26,941 nt of DNA from the NCBI GenBank assembly GCA_934234005.1, contig CAKQHC010000010.1, positions 1 through 26,941 on the forward strand. Reading direction: 5' to 3'. The notes beneath the pieces are model-generated. The model did not search any database and had not been told where the DNA came from. It saw only the letters and a program-made list of their open reading frames with translations. The position numbers and the translations under genes are program-made. Shown here one piece after another: positions 1 to 5,850 of the stretch. This DNA comes from an uncultured Methanomassiliicoccales archaeon (GTDB lineage: Archaea > Thermoplasmatota > Thermoplasmata > Methanomassiliicoccales > Methanomethylophilaceae). Every line of letters starts with the position of its first letter. Positions within the stretch are counted from its first letter, which is position 1.

Positions 1-533
1 GCTTCGAGTTCTTCGAAAGTCATCTTGGAAGCTTCATTTTTGGAGTGGTTGTCGCGAATCCTGAGATATGCTATGACTGCGATTACAATCACAACGATGA
101 TAATTACCGCGAATGTCGTCCAGTTGGACAGGATGTTGTCGTCTACGACAAGAGTCATCTCCACGGAATCAAGGAGTATGTTATCTGTGTTGTATACTGA
201 GATAACAATCATATGTTCTCCCACGGATTTGTAGTCGCTCAGAGATACAGAGACCTTTGTGAAGGGGTTGTCTTCGGTAGTAGCAGGGATTGTAACAGGT
301 CCGCTGCTTCCGATTTCTTTTCCGTTGCTTTTTTCGGTAACTTTGACAATAACCTGTGTTTCCGAGGCATCGTTGATTACGTTACACCATACGGAGCCGC
401 CGTTCATGTTGTCAAACGAGCCGCTGCGACCGCTTTCACCAATCGATACATCGGCATCGGAGTTCTCTGCGGGTATGATGCACAGCAACGCAAATGCAAC
501 GATTGCCAGTACGGCTATCTTTTTGGCATTCAT
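1..533 (-). CDS. Secreted, C-terminally membrane-anchored protein (partial, runs off left edge)
   Basis: An open frame on the minus strand begins at ATG 533 and runs off the window after 177 codons. Residues 1-28 look like a signal peptide: MNAKK, a hydrophobic stretch AVLAIVAFALLCIIP, then a likely cleavage region AENSDADVS. A polar domain of about 105 residues rich in Val, Ser and Thr follows, suggesting a beta-sandwich. A transmembrane helix lies near residues 140-157 (rich in I and V), then a basic RIRDNH tail, so the C-terminal part is probably cytoplasmic. The start is only 9 nt after the purP stop, so it may be the second gene of a purP operon. I do not recognise the family; a surface protein with the domain outside is inferred from topology. 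Confidence 0.75.
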   Translation of the reverse strand, partial: MNAKKIAVLAIVAFALLCIIPAENSDADVSIGESGRSGSFDNMNGGSVWCNVINDASETQVIVKVTEKSNGKEIGSSGPVTIPATTEDNPFTKVSVSLSDYKSVGEHMIVISVYNTDNILLDSVEMTLVVDDNILSNWTTFAVIIIVVIVIAVIAYLRIRDNHSKNEASKMTFEELE

Positions 534-542
534 GTACAAACC

Positions 543-1700
543 TCATGTGATGATTTCTTCTACGCGTTCCTGTTCTATAGCTCTTCTGATTTCCATCGAG
601 ACGCGCCTTCCGGTGGACATCTCTTTCCTCCACAGTGCGTTTCCGTAAGGATGTCCCACGGCCATGTGGACGTTGGTTCCTCCGCCGATTCTGGGCGCGA
701 CATCATACACATAGAAGTTCAGATCTTTGTCGACGCATGTCTGCAGACAGAACGGTCCTATAACTCCTGGGTCATAGTATTTCTTGGTAGCTTCGATGTA
801 CTTTTCTGCCATTGCAAACGCTTTGTCGAGAAGAGATTCTCTCAGCGTAGCGGAGTTGTGTCCGCATACCGTGTATTCGGGAATAATTCCGTCATTTTCA
901 AGTTCGACCTGTTGTTTTCCAGGAAGTCTGCAGTAACCGTCAAGCGACGATTCGAATCTCCAGTCGATACCCAGAAGTTCAAGCTGTTCCCCTTTCTCTT
1001 CGAGAGGCGAGCGGAAGAAGTCCAGGTTGAATACGGGGCCGATGATGTATTGCTCCATCCTTGCATGTTCCACAAAATCGGGTTCAATGACGCCCTGTTT
1101 AATCAATTCATTGGATTTCTCGACGAATTGGTCATAATCTTTTGCGGTGAAGAATCCTCTTTCCAGTTTCTTCTTTGCATGGTGTACTTTGATAATGGTG
1201 AGTCCGTCTATGTCTTCGGGCTTTTCTACTTTTTTCGGGAACGGCATTCCGGCTTTTTCCAGAATCCAGTAGTAGTCTCTCTCGTCTCCTCTTTCTTCGG
1301 ATCTAAGCAGATTTCTGCTTCCGAACATCGGTACGGCAAAATCGTTTTCAACAGCATCGATCCCGGAGTATGATACAAAAGACCTGTTGGGAACGAAAAT
1401 GGCATTTTTATCCATGAGCTGCTGCTGTGCCTGGGGTTGGATGATGTCTTTGAATTTGTCCAGCATTATGGTCTCGTCGACGACACCGCGGTAGCATGTA
1501 CCGTTTTGGTCTCTGAATGCTTTGAAATATCTGGCGAATGTGTTCTCCCTTCCTTTCTGACAGACCGCAACGGTATGGAATCCTTCGGATATTGCTCCGT
1601 CGCATGTGTCAAGGGCAGAGTGGGATGCCACAACACCGATCTTGGCTTTCTTGAGATCGTATTTCTCAAGATTGCCCAGAACTTCATCTCTGCTGATCAT
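543..1700 (-). CDS. purP: PurP, 5-formaminoimidazole-4-carboxamide ribonucleotide synthetase
   Basis: PurP is the archaeal enzyme that formylates AICAR with formate and ATP to give FAICAR, step 9 of purine synthesis, in place of the formyl-folate transformylase of PurH. The 385-residue protein has the family pattern: an N-terminal domain starting GVVASHSALDTCDGA (AICAR-binding side), KGREN and FRDQNG, then an ATP-grasp half with NLDFFRSPL, GIDWRFESSLDG and the ending ARIGGGTNVHMAVGHPYGN. Length fits the family (about 360). ATG 1700 is preceded by GAGG about 9 nt upstream and by an AT-rich box (CTTAATAC, near 1735). purF lies elsewhere in this window. Family assignment is firm; the reaction is by homology. 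Confidence 0.93.
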   Translation of the reverse strand: MISRDEVLGNLEKYDLKKAKIGVVASHSALDTCDGAISEGFHTVAVCQKGRENTFARYFKAFRDQNGTCYRGVVDETIMLDKFKDIIQPQAQQQLMDKNAIFVPNRSFVSYSGIDAVENDFAVPMFGSRNLLRSEERGDERDYYWILEKAGMPFPKKVEKPEDIDGLTIIKVHHAKKKLERGFFTAKDYDQFVEKSNELIKQGVIEPDFVEHARMEQYIIGPVFNLDFFRSPLEEKGEQLELLGIDWRFESSLDGYCRLPGKQQVELENDGIIPEYTVCGHNSATLRESLLDKAFAMAEKYIEATKKYYDPGVIGPFCLQTCVDKDLNFYVYDVAPRIGGGTNVHMAVGHPYGNALWRKEMSTGRRVSMEIRRAIEQERVEEIIT

Positions 1701-1726
1701 TATGTTTCCTCGTTCGCTGGTATCCT

Positions 1727-1742
1727 CTACATTGTATTAAGG
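1727..1742 (-). promoter_or_regulatory. Likely TATA element of purP
   Basis: On the minus strand the AT-rich stretch CCTTAATACAATG lies about 30-40 nt before the purP ATG and would place transcription start some 5-15 nt before it. It is the only good TATA-like element in the 105 nt between tRNA-Gln and purP. Inferred from sequence only. Confidence 0.45.
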
Positions 1743-1805
1743 ATTGGGTATGCATACGGTAAAAAACGTCAAAACACCCAACGAACAAGAGATGCAGTGG
1801 AAGAA

Positions 1806-1881
1806 TGGTAGCCTCGCGCAGATTCGAACTGCGGTCGCAGGATCCAGAGTCCCGCATGATTGACCACTACACTACGAGGCT
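1806..1881 (-). tRNA. tRNA-Gln (anticodon CTG), 3' CCA encoded
   Basis: Read on the minus strand, the acceptor stem AGCCTCG (1881-1875) pairs with CGAGGCT (1816-1810). The discriminator is A at 1809 and CCA is encoded at 1808-1806. The anticodon stem CGGGA/TCCTG has one G-T wobble and closes the loop CTCTGGA with anticodon CTG. The T arm is CGCAG-TTCGAAT-CTGCG. No intron. A TATA-like CTTTTAAAACAAT on the minus strand near 1902-1914 overlaps the 3' end of the upstream regulator gene. Confidence 0.95.
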
Positions 1882-1908
1882 ATCAAGCCCAGATATTAGG
1901 CTATTGTT

Positions 1909-2265
1909 TTAAAAGTTTTCGATGCGGGTATTCACACCGGAGCCATGCGGGAAGCCATCAACCGTTGTTCTGAGTTTATTCAGAAGGCGTGCGGCAGAGC
2001 GGCCTTTGGACGTGACATGGAATTTCTTGGCGGTGTGACCCTTCTTTTCTACCGTCATCTGAACCAAGCCGCAGTCAATCAATTCTTTGATTACTTTACT
2101 CATTGTGCGATGGCTTGTGCACACGGTAAGGAGGTCCACAACACACACTGTTCCCATATCATATATGTAGCACAGCAACCCCGCGGAATAATCGTGGGAA
2201 AATACCCAATCATAACCTTTTGGATTCGGACGACCGATCATCCTCCCGACATATCGAGTTAACAT
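1909..2265 (-). CDS. Small winged-helix DNA-binding protein (first of a tandem pair)
   Basis: A 118-residue basic protein. Residues 30-95 fit a MarR/ArsR-like winged helix: a recognition-helix region HRTMSKVIKELIDCGLV followed by a beta-wing VTSKGRSAARLL, the GR/KG turn typical of these proteins. No metal-binding or ligand domain is visible. ATG 2265 follows a palindrome TTACA-N4-TGTAA (2280-2293) by 14 nt, and the same palindrome precedes the next upstream regulator gene, which points to autoregulation or cross-regulation. ATG 2241, preceded by GGGAGG, is a possible alternative start. A DNA-binding regulator is likely; its targets are unknown. Confidence 0.75.
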   Translation of the reverse strand: MLTRYVGRMIGRPNPKGYDWVFSHDYSAGLLCYIYDMGTVCVVDLLTVCTSHRTMSKVIKELIDCGLVQMTVEKKGHTAKKFHVTSKGRSAARLLNKLRTTVDGFPHGSGVNTRIENF

Positions 2266-2279
2266 AGGTATTGTTTTCC

Positions 2280-2293
2280 TTACATTTGTGTAA
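2280..2293. promoter_or_regulatory. Palindromic operator TTACA-N4-TGTAA, copy 1
   Basis: TTACATTTGTGTAA is a perfect 5-4-5 inverted repeat (6-4-6, CTTACA/TGTAAG, if extended by one base on each side). It lies 14 nt before the start of the winged-helix gene at 2265. A second copy with the same half-sites is at 2652-2665 before the sister gene. Confidence 0.55.
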
Positions 2294-2305
2294 GTCGATT
2301 AGCAC

Positions 2306-2596
2306 TCACTCAATTTTCGTGTAACCGTTTATGATGTCGGCACAGACCTGCAGATGTCTTGCGACTGCCTCTCCTTTTCTGGTGAGTCTGACGTGTATCG
2401 ACGGGCGCGGTTCGAAGACATATTCCATATCAATCAAACCCTCATCTTTCAGCACATTCGCGCAGTCTTTGAGAGACTTGTAGTTCGGGATGTATTCCTG
2501 CATTGAGGTAATGCATACTTCGTTTCCGCATCCGAGACCTAGGATGAAAGTCGCGGTGCATTTCATATCCAATAATTTGCATGGTTTGGTTACCAT
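2306..2596 (-). CDS. Small winged-helix DNA-binding protein (second of a tandem pair)
   Basis: A 96-residue protein (106 if translation begins at GTG 2626) with the same architecture as its neighbour: helix-turn-helix region NYKSLKDCANVLKDEGLI and a wing VRLTRKGEAVARHL. I chose ATG 2596 because a TATA-like GTTAAATAT lies about 25 nt before it, inside the longer version, which would make the transcript leaderless. A palindrome TTACA-N4-TGTAA is at 2652-2665. The two genes lie 40 nt apart on the same strand and are probably diverged duplicates. Transcription regulator by fold; ligand and targets unknown. Confidence 0.72.
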   Translation of the reverse strand: MVTKPCKLLDMKCTATFILGLGCGNEVCITSMQEYIPNYKSLKDCANVLKDEGLIDMEYVFEPRPSIHVRLTRKGEAVARHLQVCADIINGYTKIE

Positions 2597-2651
2597 GACC
2601 CCTATATTGAAAGGATATTTAACCACAATATTTTCACAAACTGCAAATAGA

Positions 2652-2665
2652 TTACACTTTTGTAA
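2652..2665. promoter_or_regulatory. Palindromic operator TTACA-N4-TGTAA, copy 2
   Basis: TTACACTTTTGTAA is a perfect 5-4-5 inverted repeat with half-sites identical to those at 2280-2293. It lies upstream of the TATA-like element (about 2613-2622) of the second winged-helix gene. Confidence 0.55.
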
Positions 2666-2703
2666 ACTTTGATTGACGGAATATTCTACGGTTACAGAGG
2701 CAT

Positions 2704-2737
2704 GTTAAAAAAACCGGGCCGTTTAAATCCGGCCCGG
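2704..2737 (-). terminator. Hairpin plus T-run terminator after adk
   Basis: CCGGGCCG (2714-2721) and CGGCCCGG (2730-2737) form an 8-bp GC stem with an 8-nt loop. On the minus strand it is followed at once by seven T residues, just past the adk stop (2751-2753). Confidence 0.8.
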
Positions 2738-2750
2738 AAGAGAAAAAAAA

Positions 2751-3377
2751 TCATTGAACGGCTTCGCGGACCTTTTCGAAAATCTCGTCGATGGTTCCGA
2801 TTCCGGGAATAGTTACGAGCGTCCCTTTTTTGGCATAATAGTCGATAAGGGGCATTGTGTTTTCGCGGTAGACTTTCAGTCTGTTGGAAACGGTTTCTTC
2901 CTTGTCGTCGTCTCTCTGATAGAGTTCTGCGCCACATTTGTCGCAGATTCCGGATTTTGAGGGAGGTTTGGTTTCAAGATGGTATACAGCATTACAGTTG
3001 GGGCAAGAACGCCTTTTAGTGAGTCTGGAAACAAGTTCTTCGTCCGGTACATCGAGGTTCAGGGCCAGGTCAACATTGAGCTGTTCTGCGAGAGCATCGG
3101 CCTGCTGCACAGTTCTCGGGAAACCGTCGAGGATAACCCCTCCGTCTGCTTCGGCAATTTTTTCTTTCATAAGTCCGATGATAAGATCGTTGGGTACGAG
3201 AGCTCCCGCATCCATATATTCCTTAGCCTTCATTCCAAGTTCGGTTTTGTTTCTGACGGCTTCACGCAACATATCTCCCGTGGAGAGCCTTACAAACCCG
3301 AGCTCGTCACTGAGCTTTTCGCCCTGTGTTCCTTTACCCGATCCCGGTGGGCCCAGAAGAACAATCGTTGACTTCAT
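2751..3377 (-). CDS. adk: Adenylate kinase, bacterial-type long form with zinc LID
   Basis: Adk interconverts ATP + AMP and 2 ADP in the cytoplasm. The 208-residue protein has the P-loop GPPGSGKGTQ (9-18), the NMP-binding part LSTGDMLR (31-38), DGFPRT (84-89) and a long LID with four cysteines (C125, C128, C145, C148) that should bind zinc. This long zinc-LID form is the common bacterial type and is unlike the short trimeric AdkA of many methanogens, so an old transfer from bacteria is possible (inference). ATG 3377 lies close behind a TATA element on the minus strand. The gene stands alone between two regulators and a divergent oxidase. Confidence 0.95.
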   Translation of the reverse strand: MKSTIVLLGPPGSGKGTQGEKLSDELGFVRLSTGDMLREAVRNKTELGMKAKEYMDAGALVPNDLIIGLMKEKIAEADGGVILDGFPRTVQQADALAEQLNVDLALNLDVPDEELVSRLTKRRSCPNCNAVYHLETKPPSKSGICDKCGAELYQRDDDKEETVSNRLKVYRENTMPLIDYYAKKGTLVTIPGIGTIDEIFEKVREAVQ

Positions 3378-3391
3378 GACCCGTCCGATTA

Positions 3392-3465
3392 TATTCTTAT
3401 ATTTATAAGTGGACGTGTTGCACGGCCTGTTTTCTGCGGACAGTCTTTTATCTTAGTATATCAAT
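3392..3465. promoter_or_regulatory. Divergent promoter region, adk / FAD oxidase
   Basis: The 108-nt gap holds two TATA-like elements. CTTATAAATATAAG (read on the minus strand, about 3395-3408) serves adk; TCTTAGTATATC (plus strand, about 3451-3462) lies some 25 nt before ATG 3486 and serves the oxidase. Both spacings suggest leaderless or nearly leaderless transcripts. Confidence 0.55.
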
Positions 3466-3485
3466 CGCGCACGTAGGTAAATATC

Positions 3486-4919
3486 ATGGATGAAAAAATC
3501 GTCAGGGAAATCGAGGAAGTAGTCGGAAAAGACGGCTATTCCATTGATCCGTCCGTTTTATACACGTACGGTTTTGATGCATCGATCTTCCACAACACGC
3601 CTGATATAGTTGTTCAGCCCGTTTCCACCGAGCAAGTATCGGAAATCATGAAAATCGCCACTAAATACAAAATCCCGGTTGTTCCGCGCGGTGCGGGTAC
3701 CGGACTGTGCGGTTCGGCAGTACCCATAAAGGGCGGAATAGTGTTGGCGATGCAGAAGATGAATCGTGTTCTGAACATCAGCGTTGCCGATTTATGGGTA
3801 GATGTGGAGGCAGGATGCGTGTACAACGATCTCAACAATGAGCTTGGAAAATACGGGTTCTTCTTCCCTCCTTCTCCGGGTTCGGCCGAAGCCTGCCAAA
3901 TCGGAGGAATGGTGGCGACAAACGCTTCCGGAATGCGTGCTGTCAAATACGGGGCAACCAGAGATTTTGTTCTCGGACTTACATTCGTCAAAGCCGACGG
4001 AGAAATAGTGCGCTGCGGAACCAGGACAATTAAGGATGCGTCCGGATACCAGTTGGCGCGTTTGATGTGTGGATCCGAAGGTACGCTCGGAGTTATAACG
4101 GAAGTTACGCTGAAGATGACCACCAAACCCAAAAAGTCGGCATCATGTCTGTGTTGTTTCAATACGGTAGAGGATGCCGGAAGATGCATATCGGCCATTA
4201 TCGCCAAACCGCTCATTCCTGCTTCCTGCGAACTCATGGATTCGGTAAGCATAAATGCCGTTAACAAGGCCCGCGGAAATCCGTTACCCGATTGCGGTGC
4301 ATTGTGTATCGTGGAATGCGACGGCGAAACGGACGAAATTATCGACAGGGATATCGCTATCGTTGCCGAAGTGGCCAAGGAGATCGGTGCGATTGAAGTT
4401 ATACCCACCAAAGACAAAAAACTCGTTGCACAGTGGACCGACGCAAGAAAATCAGTTATGACCTCGCTGTCCGCGCTTAAGCCCGGATGTTCATCGGTAT
4501 CTCTCGCGGACGACATGGGCGTACCTGTGTCCCAGGTTCCAAAAGCCGTTAAGGCTTTCCAGGAGATTGCAGACAAGTATCGTGTCACCGTTGCTACATA
4601 CGGCCATGCATCTGACGGCAACCTTCACACCAAAATGGTAATCGATCCCACGGACAAAGACGAGTGGGACAGAGGAGTGAAGGCCGTTAACGAGATTTTT
4701 GATGTGTGCATCGAACTCGGAGGTACCGTTACCGGAGAACACGGAGTCGGTATTTCGAAGGCACCCAATTATCAAAAAGAAAGGGCAAGCGAGCTTTCGT
4801 CCATAAGGGCAATAAAAGCCGCAATGGACCCGGACAATATCCTTAATCCCGGAAAATCCGAACAGTGGACAGGATCCATTCTCAGAAACCTCAGATACCC
4901 TTGTAAGGAGTATATGTAA
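3486..4919 (+). CDS. FAD-linked oxidase of the GlcD / D-lactate dehydrogenase type
   Basis: The 477-residue protein has an N-terminal FAD-binding domain of the PCMH type (about 35-215) with VPRGAGTGLCGSA, FPPSPGSAEACQIGGMVATNASG and GSEGTLGVITEVTLK. The C-terminal oxidase domain (about 220-460) carries GHASDGNLH and GGTVTGEHGVGISK, the usual flavin and substrate elements of 2-hydroxyacid dehydrogenases such as glycolate oxidase GlcD and D-lactate dehydrogenase. No iron-sulfur domain is fused, so an electron acceptor must be supplied by another protein; HdrD/GlpC-like proteins are typical partners. The substrate cannot be told from sequence. The gene is monocistronic and is followed by a GC-rich hairpin. 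Confidence 0.88.
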   Translation: MDEKIVREIEEVVGKDGYSIDPSVLYTYGFDASIFHNTPDIVVQPVSTEQVSEIMKIATKYKIPVVPRGAGTGLCGSAVPIKGGIVLAMQKMNRVLNISVADLWVDVEAGCVYNDLNNELGKYGFFFPPSPGSAEACQIGGMVATNASGMRAVKYGATRDFVLGLTFVKADGEIVRCGTRTIKDASGYQLARLMCGSEGTLGVITEVTLKMTTKPKKSASCLCCFNTVEDAGRCISAIIAKPLIPASCELMDSVSINAVNKARGNPLPDCGALCIVECDGETDEIIDRDIAIVAEVAKEIGAIEVIPTKDKKLVAQWTDARKSVMTSLSALKPGCSSVSLADDMGVPVSQVPKAVKAFQEIADKYRVTVATYGHASDGNLHTKMVIDPTDKDEWDRGVKAVNEIFDVCIELGGTVTGEHGVGISKAPNYQKERASELSSIRAIKAAMDPDNILNPGKSEQWTGSILRNLRYPCKEYM

Positions 4920-4927
4920 ATCTGTTT

Positions 4928-4951
4928 CGGGCCGGAAACCGATCCGGCCCG
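4928..4951. terminator. GC-rich hairpin between convergent genes
   Basis: CGGGCCGGA (4928-4936) pairs with TCCGGCCCG (4943-4951) around a 6-nt loop. It lies between the oxidase stop and the M50 peptidase stop and may end transcripts from both sides, although the T-tracts are weak. Its stem is close to that of the adk terminator. Confidence 0.6.
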
Positions 4952-4959
4952 GTATTCTA

Positions 4960-5640
4960 TCACAAAACGTAGTACAATTCCGGAGACACGGCTGTCCACA
5001 GAATCGCAAGTTCCGCTACGGCTATTAATATTGCCGATGCCCACTGTATTTTGTTCCATGCGATGATTTTCGAACCGTCCAGAGGCGGAATCGGAATAAG
5101 ATTAAACACTGCGAGGAACGCATTGAGGCTGGCTAAAAGATAAAACGGAACAACGAGCCAAGTTCCGTTCATTATTAAGCATCCTGCCAGACCGATTGCT
5201 GCGAATACTATGTTTACCGTCGGCCCGGCGATGCTGACTTTTCCATTGGACTCACGCGTCATATTTCCTGCGATACACACCGCACCGGGTGCGGCGAATA
5301 AAAATCCGAACAGAGACATAATCAATGCCAGTGCAAGACCTGTCGGATACATGCGGTATTCAGACCACAATCCGAATTTCTGTGCTGTGAATTTGTGGCC
5401 AAGCTCGTGAAAAAGAAAGCTGATTGTTACCAAAGCCAATGACATGCCGAACAGTCCAGCATACACAACGCCGTCGCCGTACGGTCTCATGAACGAGGTG
5501 ACGAACATATTGTTGCGGTACATTATGGTAAATGCCAGAGACAGAACAATCACGGACGTCAGTATGTCTCTGATTTCCGTACTGCTGAAACGCGGCTTGC
5601 CGTATCCTGGGTTCACGGACTGCATATAGTCGTAATCCAT
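4960..5640 (-). CDS. Site-2-protease-like membrane zinc metalloprotease (M50)
   Basis: The 226-residue protein is mostly membrane-embedded. It holds the zinc site HELGH (78-82) inside a transmembrane helix and a second metal-ligand motif in NLIPIPPLDGSK (180-191, Asp188), the NPxPPLDG-like signature of M50/site-2 proteases. Five to six hydrophobic helices are visible (about 25-43, 58-78, 100-122, 140-160, 163-185 and 198-220). There is no PDZ or CBS domain, so it is a minimal member. It probably cleaves membrane-bound substrates within the bilayer; the substrate is unknown. ATG 5640 lies about 20-25 nt from a TATA element shared with the divergent gene. Confidence 0.88.
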   Translation of the reverse strand: MDYDYMQSVNPGYGKPRFSSTEIRDILTSVIVLSLAFTIMYRNNMFVTSFMRPYGDGVVYAGLFGMSLALVTISFLFHELGHKFTAQKFGLWSEYRMYPTGLALALIMSLFGFLFAAPGAVCIAGNMTRESNGKVSIAGPTVNIVFAAIGLAGCLIMNGTWLVVPFYLLASLNAFLAVFNLIPIPPLDGSKIIAWNKIQWASAILIAVAELAILWTAVSPELYYVL

Positions 5641-5654
5641 GAGCCTCTTACCAG

Positions 5655-5671
5655 ACTTATAAGATATAAAT
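5655..5671. promoter_or_regulatory. Bidirectional TATA region, M50 peptidase / PAPS-reductase-like gene
   Basis: CTTATAAGATATAAA is nearly symmetrical and can be read as a TATA box on both strands. On the minus strand it lies about 20 nt before ATG 5640; on the plus strand about 30-40 nt before ATG 5701. Confidence 0.5.
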
Positions 5672-5700
5672 GATGACAGAATAGGTTCGGTACGATACGG

Positions 5701-5850
5701 ATGGTTCAGCAGAGGAATGTCGCCAACGGAAAAGAAACGTGCAGATGGTGCGATGCATGCGGAACGTTGCTTCTTGGGGACAAGTGCTTTTCATGCGGTT
5801 CGTAAGGACGGGAATTCGAGATAAACAGTCCCGGAGACATTAGGCCGTGC
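5701..5850 (+). pseudogene. N-terminal zinc-ribbon segment of the PAPS-reductase-like gene, cut by an in-frame TAA
   Basis: ATG 5701 opens a frame that encodes a 34-residue zinc ribbon (C17-x2-C20 and C29-x2-C32, the second pair in KCFSCGS), then TAA at 5803-5805. The frame then continues without any shift through GREFEINSPGDIRPC into the long open frame at 5851. Archaeal PAPS-reductase-like proteins of this architecture carry such a ribbon and a GR.F...PGD.RP linker ahead of the PUA domain, so this is the true 5' end of that gene. One base change (for example AAA, CAA or GAA to TAA) would explain the stop. It may be a sequencing error, a recent mutation or a readthrough site. Confidence 0.75.

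Noticed and set aside
213..1373. Long plus-strand open frame (386 codons) opposite purP
   Set aside because: It lies antisense to the clearly conserved purP gene, has no family motif and a Phe/Ser/Cys-rich composition typical of a shadow frame.
3614..4621. Minus-strand open frame (335 codons) opposite the FAD oxidase
   Set aside because: Shadow of a conserved gene; Ser/Pro/Thr-rich, without domain or upstream signal.
5803..5805. Pyrrolysine insertion as the explanation for the in-frame stop
   Set aside because: The codon is TAA, whereas pyrrolysine uses UAG, and the site lies in a variable linker after a zinc ribbon rather than at a catalytic position.
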